This document shows positions 1 through 7,855 of a stretch of 64,000 nucleotides of DNA, piece after piece; position 1 is the first letter of the stretch, and each line of letters starts with the position of its first letter. The position numbers and the translations under genes were made by a program. The DNA is from JAMCRM01 sp035561075 (GTDB lineage: Bacteria > Acidobacteriota > Terriglobia > Bryobacterales > Bryobacteraceae): assembly GCA_035561075.1 (NCBI GenBank), contig DATMYF010000057.1:1-64000 (forward strand), read 5' to 3'. A model generated the notes under the pieces. It was not told the origin of the DNA. It saw only the letters and a program-made list of their open reading frames with translations, and did no database searches.

Positions 1-494
1 ACGCCGCGGATCTCCATGATTTCCGGGCCGGTTACGGGCTGCTTATAGGCGATCACCGCGAGCGTTTCGAGCGCCGCCAGGGAGAGCTTCAGGGGCGGCT
101 TGAGGCTCTTGACGAAGTTCCGGACGGCCTCGTGGTGCTCCGCTTTCGTCGCCATCTTGTAGCCGCCGGCCACCTCTTTAATGGTGAGGCCATGTCCCGG
201 TTGCTCGTAATCCTCCACGAGTTGATCGAGGAGAGGCTGGATGCGGGCGGCGGGCTCGCCGAGAGCGGCGGAAATCTGCTCCAGCGAGAGCGGTTCCTCA
301 GTGATGTATACGATCGCCTCAAGCACAGCTTTGAGGCGTACGTCCTCGTTGGATGCCTCGGGTACGCCGGTTTCGTCACCGGCCAGGAGGTCATCGGCAC
401 TCACCGGCTCCTCGGCGGGTTCGGGCGGCGAAGTCTCTAGCTCGGGCGGCTCGGGTCCGGGCTGGCTGGCGGACAGGGTTTCGATCTCTTCCAT
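1..494 (-). CDS. scpB: Segregation and condensation protein B, 3' end cut by window
   Basis: ScpB is the winged-helix partner of ScpA in the SMC-ScpAB condensin that organises and segregates the chromosome. The ATG at 494-492 opens an acidic, Pro/Glu-rich leader of about 45 residues, then reads into a winged-helix region (LKAVLEAIVYITEEPLSLEQ, later SLAALETLAVIAYKQPVTG and EIMEIRGV), the usual ScpB fold. About 164 codons are visible and the frame is still open at base 1. It starts 4 nt after the scpA stop, so the two are almost certainly cotranscribed, as in most bacteria. The acidic leader is longer than in many ScpB proteins; a later start is possible. Confidence 0.9.
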   Translation of the reverse strand, partial: MEEIETLSASQPGPEPPELETSPPEPAEEPVSADDLLAGDETGVPEASNEDVRLKAVLEAIVYITEEPLSLEQISAALGEPAARIQPLLDQLVEDYEQPGHGLTIKEVAGGYKMATKAEHHEAVRNFVKSLKPPLKLSLAALETLAVIAYKQPVTGPEIMEIRG

Positions 495-498
495 GCCG

Positions 499-1284
499 TT
501 AGCTGTAGTCTTTCTCGATGGCGTTTACGGGCTCGGCCGAAGCAAAAACGGCATCAAAGAGCCTGTGCCGTTTGAGGGCGATCTCCCCGAACAGGTCTTG
601 CTGCACAATCTCCACCGCCTGCATTTTTACCATTTCCAATACTGCCAGGAACATGGCGATCATGGCGCGGCGGGTACGTTGACGGGCGATGAGCCGCAGG
701 ATGAACACCGGCTCGTCGGCACCGGCCTTTTCGAGGACGGACCTGAGGTGCTGGACCATCTCCCCCACTCCCACCTCGGGCCCTCCCACCTCATATACCG
801 GCCGGGTTTTGGCGCGCTCCAGCAGTTCCCCGAATGCCTTCACCAGGTCGAACAGGGTGATGGCGAGCCCCGGATCCTCATCTTCGGAGACGAAGTTGCG
901 GATCTGCGGGTTGGACCAGACGTTCTCCTCAATCAGGCGTTTCTGCTGCAACATCTCGGCCGCGTTCTTAAAACGCTCGTGTTCGAGGAGCCGGTCAACG
1001 AGTTCCTGCCTGGGGTCCTCCTGGCTGGCTTCCTTCTCCAGCTCCGGATCGCTGGGGAGCAGCATGCGGGACTTGATATGGATCAGGGTGGCGGCCATAT
1101 ATACAAACTCGGCACCCAGGTCGATGTCCATCTGGCGCGCCTTCTCCATGTACTCGAAGTACTGCGCCGTGATGGTGGCGATGGGGATGTCGCTGATGTC
1201 GATCTGCTGCTTGCGGATCAAGTCCAGCAGCAGGTCGAGAGGACCCTGATAGTGTTCCAGGTGGACATTGAGCGGCGAAGACAC
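499..1284 (-). CDS. scpA: Segregation and condensation protein A
   Basis: ScpA is the kleisin subunit that bridges the SMC heads in the bacterial condensin complex. The N-terminal kleisin signature is clear (HLEHYQGPLDLLLDLIRKQQ), followed by the IDISDIPIA segment and a C-terminal winged-helix region ending near VNAIEKDYS. I place the start at the GTG at 1284 because it leaves about ten residues before the conserved EGPLDLLL-like motif, as is usual. The frame stays open to another GTG at 1329, which would add 15 unconserved-looking residues. The product from 1284 is 261 aa, normal for the family. It is first in the scpA-scpB pair and diverges from the efflux operon at 1496. Confidence 0.92.
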   Translation of the reverse strand: MSSPLNVHLEHYQGPLDLLLDLIRKQQIDISDIPIATITAQYFEYMEKARQMDIDLGAEFVYMAATLIHIKSRMLLPSDPELEKEASQEDPRQELVDRLLEHERFKNAAEMLQQKRLIEENVWSNPQIRNFVSEDEDPGLAITLFDLVKAFGELLERAKTRPVYEVGGPEVGVGEMVQHLRSVLEKAGADEPVFILRLIARQRTRRAMIAMFLAVLEMVKMQAVEIVQQDLFGEIALKRHRLFDAVFASAEPVNAIEKDYS

Positions 1285-1329
1285 TGTATCCCAACATAAC
1301 ACGACGGCCGCAGCGGGCGGGGACCCCAC

Positions 1330-1495
1330 CGGAGGCTGCCTTGACTTTGTCCAAGCTAGCGGGGAAACTATTTATTTCCAAGGTGTTGAGGAAAATTTCG
1401 ATTCTTCCGCTTTAAAGCTAACCTCGGGGCGAAAGAATTCGTCTTCATTTTGAATCGAAACCGGACCGGACCCTGTCAGATGGCTGGACCGAACT
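1330..1495. promoter_or_regulatory. Divergent intergenic region, scpA / efflux operon
   Basis: This stretch is AT-richer than its surroundings and must hold promoters for both scpA and the adaptor operon. It contains a 9-bp inverted repeat, TTTCGATTC at 1396-1404 and GAATCGAAA at 1452-1460, separated by 47 nt. A TTGACT element lies at 1341-1346 on the plus strand, but no well-spaced -10 follows it. I could not assign a promoter with confidence; the spaced inverted repeat could be an operator. Confidence 0.35.
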
Positions 1496-3253
1496 ATGCA
1501 ATTTCAGATGAGTAGTGCGTCTGCGCCCAATCCAACCCCCGAGCTTCCGCCCGGCCCGCAAGTTCTACGCCGCCCGGCGGGGCGACCCGGCAAAGTGGGA
1601 CTCTGGCTGTCCGGCGTCGTTCTACTGCTGGTCGCCGCAGCGGTGGGGTACTACATTCACACCAGCGGTCAGGCAAAGAAAGCCCATCAGGGGGGCGGAC
1701 CCGCGGCCATCCGGGTAGCTCCGCTGGTGGTGGGGGACGTGGAACAGACGGTCCGGCTGACGGGCGTCATCCAGGCCGAGAGGTTTGCCGCTTTGATGGC
1801 GCCGCAGCTCAGAGGCAGCCGAAGCGGACGCGGCCGGACGTCGGGAAACGCCAGCTACACCGCCAGCACGCCGATGTCGAGTCCGAGCCGTGTGGCGCAG
1901 CCGACGGGTAGTTCGGGCTCATCGAGCGTGTCGACGACCAGCAGCCAGGCAACCTCGTCCGGTGACGATTCTTCGGGCGGGAGCAGTTCCAGCCCGGCGG
2001 TCGTGCCCGGCAGCTCAAGCTCCAGCCGCACCAACACAAACCGGTTCAGTTCGTCGTCCTCATCGTCTTCTTCATCCTCGTCTTCGCGATCTTCGACGTC
2101 ATCATCGTCGTCATCATCATCGTCCGGCGCCTCAAGCTCGTCGAGCACTACCGGCAGCGCGGGATCATCCGGCGACAGCGGCGGCGGTGGCGGCGCGGGC
2201 ATGCGCAGCGGCGGGGGTGGCGGGGGTGGCGACTTTGCGCTCATCCTGCTTAGCTGCGCCAAGCCGGGCTCGTTTGTGAAGAAGGGGCAGGTAGTGGCGG
2301 AATTCGACCGCCAGTACATGCTGCTGCGCCTGGACGACTACCGCGCATCGGTAGCCACGATGGCGCTGGGCGTCAAGAAACTCCGGTCGGACATGCTGGC
2401 CGCGAAGGCAGCGCACAACCAGGTCCTGCGGGTGGTAAAAGCGGACCTGGAGCAGACGCTGCTCGACCTGAAGACCGTAGAGGTCCGGTCGGCCATCGAA
2501 GCCGAGCGGTTCCAACTGGCAGCCAACGAGGCGCGTGCGCGGATGAAGCAGATCACCCAGGAGGCGGCGCTGTTCGACGCTTCCCAGCAGGCGCAACTGC
2601 GGGCCGCGGAGATCGATCTGAACCAGGCACAGAGCGAGTTGAAGCGCGCCGAAGCCAATGTGGATCGCATGGTGATGAAGGCGCCGATCGACGGCCTGGT
2701 GGTAATGCAGACCATGTTCCGCGGGGGCGAGTTCGGACAGATCCGCGAGGGCGACCAGATCGCGCCGGGGATGCTCTTCATGTCGATCGTAGACCCCCGC
2801 TCGATGGTGGTGAACGCGGTGATCAACCAGTTGGACAGCGAGTCGCTGCGGCTGAACATGAAAGCGCGGGTGCGGGTGGACGCGTATAGCGACCTGGTGC
2901 TGCCGGCGACGGTCATCGGGCTGGGCGCCATGACGAAGCCGGGGGGCTGGCGCGGCACGTTCGTACGGGAGATCCCGGTACGGCTGAAGCTGGATGCCAT
3001 GGACGCGCGCGTAATTCCGGATCTTTCGGCCAGCGCGGATATCGTAGTGGCGACGGAACGGCAGGCCGTGGTGGCGCCGCGAGCAGCGATCTTCCAGGCC
3101 GAGGCGGGGGCGAATCCTTTTGTGTACCTGCGGGGACCGGCGGGCTGGACGCGCAAGGAAGTGGAAGTCGGGCTGGTGAACAACGTCGCGGCTGCGGTGC
3201 GTTCGGGGCTGCGGAAGGGCGACGTGGTAGCCGTGGAGAGACCGCTCTCATGA
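1496..3253 (+). CDS. HlyD/MacA-type efflux periplasmic adaptor with poly-Ser insert
   Basis: Membrane-anchored adaptor of a tripartite efflux or export pump, linking an inner-membrane permease to a TolC-type channel. One transmembrane segment lies at about residues 36-53. The first half of the barrel-sandwich (lipoyl) domain is at about 70-104, the second half at about 247-272 (FVKKGQVVAEFD), then an alpha-hairpin to about 385, and beta-barrel and membrane-proximal domains to the end. The lipoyl domain is split by residues 105-246, a Ser/Gly-rich low-complexity insert with a nearly pure Ser core at about 185-217 and a Gly run before DFALILL. The insert keeps the frame, so this is an intact gene of 585 aa. 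It is first of five same-strand genes. Start at ATG 1496; ATG 1508 is an alternative. Confidence 0.85.
   Translation: MQFQMSSASAPNPTPELPPGPQVLRRPAGRPGKVGLWLSGVVLLLVAAAVGYYIHTSGQAKKAHQGGGPAAIRVAPLVVGDVEQTVRLTGVIQAERFAALMAPQLRGSRSGRGRTSGNASYTASTPMSSPSRVAQPTGSSGSSSVSTTSSQATSSGDDSSGGSSSSPAVVPGSSSSSRTNTNRFSSSSSSSSSSSSSRSSTSSSSSSSSSGASSSSSTTGSAGSSGDSGGGGGAGMRSGGGGGGGDFALILLSCAKPGSFVKKGQVVAEFDRQYMLLRLDDYRASVATMALGVKKLRSDMLAAKAAHNQVLRVVKADLEQTLLDLKTVEVRSAIEAERFQLAANEARARMKQITQEAALFDASQQAQLRAAEIDLNQAQSELKRAEANVDRMVMKAPIDGLVVMQTMFRGGEFGQIREGDQIAPGMLFMSIVDPRSMVVNAVINQLDSESLRLNMKARVRVDAYSDLVLPATVIGLGAMTKPGGWRGTFVREIPVRLKLDAMDARVIPDLSASADIVVATERQAVVAPRAAIFQAEAGANPFVYLRGPAGWTRKEVEVGLVNNVAAAVRSGLRKGDVVAVERPLS
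2048..2146 (+). repeat. TCN-type microsatellite encoding poly-Ser
   Basis: This stretch is built almost entirely of the Ser codons tcg, tca, tct and tcc, mixed in irregular order, with a few Arg, Thr, Gly and Ala codons. It encodes the Ser core of the insert in the first efflux adaptor. The mixed codons argue against a simple recent expansion of one triplet and for selection to keep Ser, or for an old degenerated expansion. The reverse strand reads as an acidic Asp/Glu stretch, which I regard as a shadow. Confidence 0.7.
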
Positions 3254-3281
3254 TACGTTTTTTATTCTCGGGGTCGAAGTC

Positions 3282-4583
3282 ATGTCGAAGGAAGTAAGAA
3301 CAGGCCGGCTCGGCCGGGCGGCATCGAAAAAGAAGAAAGCCATCATCTGGACGGTCCTCCTACTGGCCTGCGGCGGGGGTGGATACGCCGCCTACCGGTA
3401 TACCGGGACGACCGAGGTGGAAGTGCCGGTGGCGCGGGTGCGCCGGGGCGATTTCATCATCAGCGTGCGAACGCGCGGTGAGATCAAGAGCACGCGCTCG
3501 GTGATCCTGACGGCGCCGCAGGTACCCTCCCCGCGCATCGTGAAGCTGGCCGAATCCGGGAAGCCCGTGAAGAAGGGCGACATGGTGGTGGAGTTCGACG
3601 CGGTGCAGCAGGAACAGAACTTCATCGAGCGCACCACCACGGTCCGAACGGCCGACAGCGAGATTGTGCAGACCAAGGCGTCGCACAAGATCGTAAACGA
3701 AGCCGATTCGATGAACCTGATGTCTTCGGAGTACAACCTGGAGCGGGCGAAGCTCGAAGCGAGCAAAGCGGAGATCCTTTCCGAGATCGACGGCGCCAAG
3801 AACCGTATCGAGGTAGGGGTGACCCAGGGCGAGTTGAAGCAGGTGGAGACCACCATAGACTCGCGCAAGATCTCACAGCGGGCGGACCTGGACCGGCTGG
3901 AGCAGCGCAAGGATAAGACCATACGCGACCTGAACCTGGCCAAGAGCTATCTTTCGAAGATGGTGATCCGGGCGCCGGGCGAAGGGATTGTGAACATCCT
4001 TCCGAACTTCCGGTCAGGCGGCTCGTTCGGGCAGTCGCCACCACCCTTCAAGGAAGGCGACCAGGCCTGGACGGGCGCAGCGATCGCCGAAATTCCAGAC
4101 CTCTCGGAAATGCACATCGAGTTGAAGCTGGAAGAAGTGGACCGGGGCAAGTTGAGGCTGGGGCAGGTAGTGCGGATTCGGGTGGATGCCATTCCGGAGA
4201 AGGAGTTCGTTGCGGACCTCAACTGGATCAGCCCCATCGCAGCGCTGATTTGGCGCGGCGGCGGCGCTTCCGAGAAGACTTTCCCGGCGCGCGCCACGCT
4301 GAAGAACCTCGACAGCCGGTTGCGTCCCGGCATGAGCGCCTCGGCCGAAATCATCATTGAGCGGGACCCGAACGCCCTGATGATCCCGGTGCGAGCCAGC
4401 TTCACCCAGCACGACAAACCCGCGGTATACATACAGCGGGGGCAGCAGTTCCAGGTGCGCTCGATCTCAGTGGGCAAGCGCAACGAGGAAGACATGGTGG
4501 TGCTCGGCGGGCTGAAGGAAGGCGAACTGGTCACGCTTGAGAACCCCGCGGAGGCCGCCAAGCGCGCGAAGAAGAAGCTGTAA
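3282..4583 (+). CDS. HlyD-family efflux periplasmic adaptor (second copy)
   Basis: Second adaptor of the operon, 433 aa, without a large insert. A basic N-terminus (residues 1-19) precedes a short membrane anchor (about 20-38). A split lipoyl domain follows, with VKKGDMVVEFD as its return strand (about 95-105), then a long alpha-hairpin rich in Glu, Lys and Arg (about 110-225), the lipoyl return (MVIRAPGEGIVNILPN), and beta-barrel and membrane-proximal domains ending in the Lys-rich tail AKRAKKKL. It lies 28 nt after the first adaptor and 17 nt before the third. The three adaptors differ in length and inserts, so they are diverged paralogues, not recent duplicates. Confidence 0.88.
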   Translation: MSKEVRTGRLGRAASKKKKAIIWTVLLLACGGGGYAAYRYTGTTEVEVPVARVRRGDFIISVRTRGEIKSTRSVILTAPQVPSPRIVKLAESGKPVKKGDMVVEFDAVQQEQNFIERTTTVRTADSEIVQTKASHKIVNEADSMNLMSSEYNLERAKLEASKAEILSEIDGAKNRIEVGVTQGELKQVETTIDSRKISQRADLDRLEQRKDKTIRDLNLAKSYLSKMVIRAPGEGIVNILPNFRSGGSFGQSPPPFKEGDQAWTGAAIAEIPDLSEMHIELKLEEVDRGKLRLGQVVRIRVDAIPEKEFVADLNWISPIAALIWRGGGASEKTFPARATLKNLDSRLRPGMSASAEIIIERDPNALMIPVRASFTQHDKPAVYIQRGQQFQVRSISVGKRNEEDMVVLGGLKEGELVTLENPAEAAKRAKKKL

Positions 4584-4600
4584 GGGCGCACGGTCTAAAC

Positions 4601-6583
4601 ATGAAGAAAATTATTTTCCGTCTGGTCGTAGTTCTGCTCGTGGCGAGCGGCGCGTGGTACGGCTACCGCTTCTTCCAGCAGATGCCGCAGCGGCAGGAGC
4701 GCGTGGCCGTGGCCAAGGTACGGCGCGGCGACGTGGTGATTCGGGCATTCTCGCGCGGGGAGTTGCGCGCCGTCCGGTCCGTAACGCTTACGGCGCCGAA
4801 CCTGTTCGGCACCGTGCAGGTAACGCGCTTGGCGCCTGTGGGCAGTTTCGCTAAGGAGAAGGACCTGATTGTCGAGTTCGACGACTCCGAGCGCCGCGCG
4901 GCGCTCGAGGAAACGCTGCTCGAGGTGGAGCAGATCGACGAACAGATCAAGAAAGCCAAGGCGGACCTGGCAATCCGGGACAACCAGGACCAGGTGGACC
5001 TGCTGCGGACGCGCTACAACGTGAGGCGCGCAGAGCTGGAAGTCAAGCGCAACGAGCTGATCTCGGCCATCGACGCGAAGCGGAACCTGCTCACCCTTGA
5101 AGAGCAAAAGCGGCGGCTGAAGCAACTGGAAAGCGATATTGAGAGCCGCAAACAGCAGGGGCTGGCGTCGCTGGCGGTGCTACAGGAACAGCGCAACAAG
5201 AGCATGATCGACGTGCGGCGCGAGGAGCAGCGGATCGCACAGGCCAAGGTGCTCTCGCCAATCGCCGGACTGGTGGCGATCCGGCAGAACCGCAGCGGCT
5301 TCTTCATGTTCGGGCAGCAGGTGCCGGACATTCGCGAGGGCGACACGGTACAGCCCGGGATGATGATGGCGGACGTGCTGGACCTCTCCGAACTGGAAGT
5401 GATCGCGAAGGTGGGGGAACTCGACCGCGCCAACCTGCATGAAGGGCAGGAGGTCATGATCTCGCTCGACGCCATCGCGGACAAGCGGTTCAAGGGCAAG
5501 ATCAAAGGGATGAGCGGCACGGCCAGCGCGAACGTGTTCTCCGGCGACCCGGCCAAGAAGTTCGACGTGATCTTCTCAATCGACATGCGCGAGTTGCTGA
5601 AAGCGCTGAATGTCAAGCCGGCGGAGATCGAAAAGATCGTCGCCACCGCGGAGCGGAATGCGAAGAAGGCTCCGCCGACCCCCGCCATGGGAATGCTCTC
5701 CATGATGGGCGGGATGCCAGGCGGGATGCCGGGCGGTGCGATGCCGGGCGGCGGAATGCAACCGGGCGGAATACAGCCGGGGGGGATGCCAGGCGGTGCC
5801 GTTATGGGCGGGCCGGGCGGTGAAGGCGGCAGCGAAGCCGGTCAAGCGCGGGGCATGCGGCGCGGCGGCGGCGAAGGCGGCGGCGGCATGCGGATGGGCG
5901 CCAACCTGTCCGAGGAAGACCAGAAGAAGTTTCGGGCCGCGATGGAAAAGGCCCTCGGCGGCAGGAGTCCGCGCGACCTGAGCCCCGAGGAGCGCACCAA
6001 GATCTTTGGAGAACTGCGTGCCAAGTTCGCCGGCGGCGACGCGAAGAAGGGCGATGCGAAAAAAGGCGACACGAAACAGGCCGACGCCATGGGGCAAACC
6101 GGACCGGCGCGCCTGGGACGCCCTGGCGGTGGTGGGATGCCCGGCGGTAATCCGCTCGACATGCTGCGTTTTACGGCGATGAGCGGCGGCTTCACCGAAC
6201 AGGAACGTGCCAACGCCAGGCTGCCGATGCCCCCGGAAGAAGATTCCGAACTCCAGGTGCTGCTCCGGCCGGGCCTGCTGGCCGATGTCGAGATCACCGT
6301 GGAGAAGATTCCCAACGCCCTGCACGTGCCGGCGCAGGCGGTCTTCGAGAAGGACGGTAAGCCGATGGTTTGGGTGCAGACGAAGGGTGGACGTTTCGAG
6401 GAGCGTCAGGTGCAACTGGTAAAGCGCAGCGAGTCCGTGATGGTGCTTGCGGGCGGCGTGCAGGCGGGCGAGACGATCGCGATGGCCGACCCGTACCAGA
6501 GCAAGGGCGCCAAGGGCAAGAAGGGCGAGAAGAAGTCCGGCGGGAACGCCATGGGCGCGATGCCGGCCGGAGGTAGCAAGTAA
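4601..6583 (+). CDS. HlyD-family adaptor with Met/Gly-rich and charged helical insert
   Basis: Third adaptor, 660 aa, much longer than the usual 350-450. Membrane anchor at about 5-20, lipoyl halves at about 35-95 and 215-235, coiled-coil hairpin at about 96-212, beta-barrel from about 255. Between about residues 330 and 548 the barrel region is interrupted by a long insert. Residues 363-432 are Met/Gly/Pro-rich with repeated GGMPGG-like units. Residues 435-480 form a charged, predicted helical stretch (LSEEDQKKFRAAMEKALGG, LSPEERTKIFGELRAKF) that recalls Spy/CpxP-type helices. AKKGD repeats follow at about 481-490. The C-terminus has a Lys/Gly tail. Met clusters can bind Cu(I) or Ag(I), but a metal role is only inference. 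The stop is 2 nt before the permease ATG. Confidence 0.86.
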   Translation: MKKIIFRLVVVLLVASGAWYGYRFFQQMPQRQERVAVAKVRRGDVVIRAFSRGELRAVRSVTLTAPNLFGTVQVTRLAPVGSFAKEKDLIVEFDDSERRAALEETLLEVEQIDEQIKKAKADLAIRDNQDQVDLLRTRYNVRRAELEVKRNELISAIDAKRNLLTLEEQKRRLKQLESDIESRKQQGLASLAVLQEQRNKSMIDVRREEQRIAQAKVLSPIAGLVAIRQNRSGFFMFGQQVPDIREGDTVQPGMMMADVLDLSELEVIAKVGELDRANLHEGQEVMISLDAIADKRFKGKIKGMSGTASANVFSGDPAKKFDVIFSIDMRELLKALNVKPAEIEKIVATAERNAKKAPPTPAMGMLSMMGGMPGGMPGGAMPGGGMQPGGIQPGGMPGGAVMGGPGGEGGSEAGQARGMRRGGGEGGGGMRMGANLSEEDQKKFRAAMEKALGGRSPRDLSPEERTKIFGELRAKFAGGDAKKGDAKKGDTKQADAMGQTGPARLGRPGGGGMPGGNPLDMLRFTAMSGGFTEQERANARLPMPPEEDSELQVLLRPGLLADVEITVEKIPNALHVPAQAVFEKDGKPMVWVQTKGGRFEERQVQLVKRSESVMVLAGGVQAGETIAMADPYQSKGAKGKKGEKKSGGNAMGAMPAGGSK

Positions 6584-6585
6584 CC

Positions 6586-7842
6586 ATGGCATTGCTCTCG
6601 GGTGTCCTGCCTGAACTGAAGATGGGGCTGTCCAGCCTCCTGGCGCACAAGCTGCGCAGCCTTTTGACAATGCTGGGCATGATCTTCGGCGTGGGCGCGG
6701 TGGTGGCGATGTTGTCCATCACGGCCGGCGCGCAGAAGGAGATGATGAGCTTCATCGACCAGTTGGGCGTGAACAACATCATCGTGGAAGCGCGCGAGGC
6801 CGTAGACCGCAACGAACTGCAAACCGTGCGGGCGATCTCGCCGGGCCTCACGTTCCGGGATTTTCGCGCCATATCGGAAAACGTGCAGGGCCTGGAGGCC
6901 CTGACACCGCGGAAGAGGTTCAAACCGCAGAAGGTATTGCCAAAAACCAGTCAGGAGCCGCCACAGTTGATCGGCGTGCTGCCGAACTTTGTGGACATCA
7001 ACAGCCTGAAATTGGTGGCGGGCCGCTTTTTCACGTACGAGGAAAATGAGCGGTCGGCGCCAGTCTGCGTACTGGGCGAGATGGCCAAGGTAAACCTGCT
7101 CGGCTTCGACGACGCCATTGGCAAGTTTGTGAAGGTTAATGAAGTGTGGCTGCAGGTGATCGGGGTGCTCACTCCCCAGGCCGGCGGCGACACGGACGTG
7201 GAAGGCTTGCAGGCTCTCAACCGCAACAATCTAATCATTTCGCCGTTGAACACGGTGATGCGCCGCTTCGAAGACAACACCAGTTACCTCAAGGACGAGA
7301 TCGACGGCATTTACCTGAAAGTAGGCCCTAACACCGATTCGATCGAGACGTCGAACGTGGTGCGGGCCATCCTGGCCGCGACCCACAAGGATGCGGGGGA
7401 TTTCACGGTTGTGGTGCCGGCGGGTTTGCTCGAGGAGCGGCGGCGCACGCAGTTCATCTTCAACATCGTGATGATCTGCATTGCGGGGATTTCGCTGCTG
7501 GTAGGCGGAATCGGGATTATGAACATCATGCTGGCGACGGTCCTGGAGCGGACGCGTGAGATCGGCATCCGGCGAGCGATCGGTGCACGGCAGGGCGACA
7601 TTGTGCGTCAGTTCCTCACGGAAGCGGTGCTGATCTCGATTGTGGGCGGGTTGATCGGGATCGCATTCGGCTTCGCGTTGTCGCGCGTGATTGCATCGGC
7701 GGCGGGCTGGTCCACGGTGGTGACCACGTCGTCGATTGTGGTGGCATTTGGGGTATCGGTCTTCATCGGCCTGCTGTTCGGCATCTATCCGGCCGTACAG
7801 GCAGCCAGGCTCGATCCGATCGAGGCGATTCGTTACGAGTAG
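6586..7842 (+). CDS. MacB/FtsX-type ABC transporter permease
   Basis: Inner-membrane permease of the type VII ABC (MacB/LolCDE/FtsX) class, which uses ATP hydrolysis in the cytoplasm to drive periplasmic substrates into a TolC channel. The 418-aa protein has TM1 at about 21-44 (LTMLGMIFGVGAVVAMLSI), a periplasmic MacB_PCD domain to about 280, then three C-terminal TM segments with the family motifs GGIGIMNIMLA and RTREIGIRRAIGA. The ATP-binding domain fused at the N-terminus of true MacB is absent. No separate ATPase gene lies in this operon, so it must be encoded elsewhere. It is flanked by three adaptors upstream and a TolC-type gene downstream. Confidence 0.92.
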   Translation: MALLSGVLPELKMGLSSLLAHKLRSLLTMLGMIFGVGAVVAMLSITAGAQKEMMSFIDQLGVNNIIVEAREAVDRNELQTVRAISPGLTFRDFRAISENVQGLEALTPRKRFKPQKVLPKTSQEPPQLIGVLPNFVDINSLKLVAGRFFTYEENERSAPVCVLGEMAKVNLLGFDDAIGKFVKVNEVWLQVIGVLTPQAGGDTDVEGLQALNRNNLIISPLNTVMRRFEDNTSYLKDEIDGIYLKVGPNTDSIETSNVVRAILAATHKDAGDFTVVVPAGLLEERRRTQFIFNIVMICIAGISLLVGGIGIMNIMLATVLERTREIGIRRAIGARQGDIVRQFLTEAVLISIVGGLIGIAFGFALSRVIASAAGWSTVVTTSSIVVAFGVSVFIGLLFGIYPAVQAARLDPIEAIRYE

Positions 7843-7855
7843 GTCAGGGACAGGT

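Noticed and set aside
1855..2319. Minus-strand Pro/Asp-rich ORF through the poly-Ser tract
   Set aside because: It is the reverse reading of TCN repeats. Flanking lipoyl-domain strands are on the plus strand.
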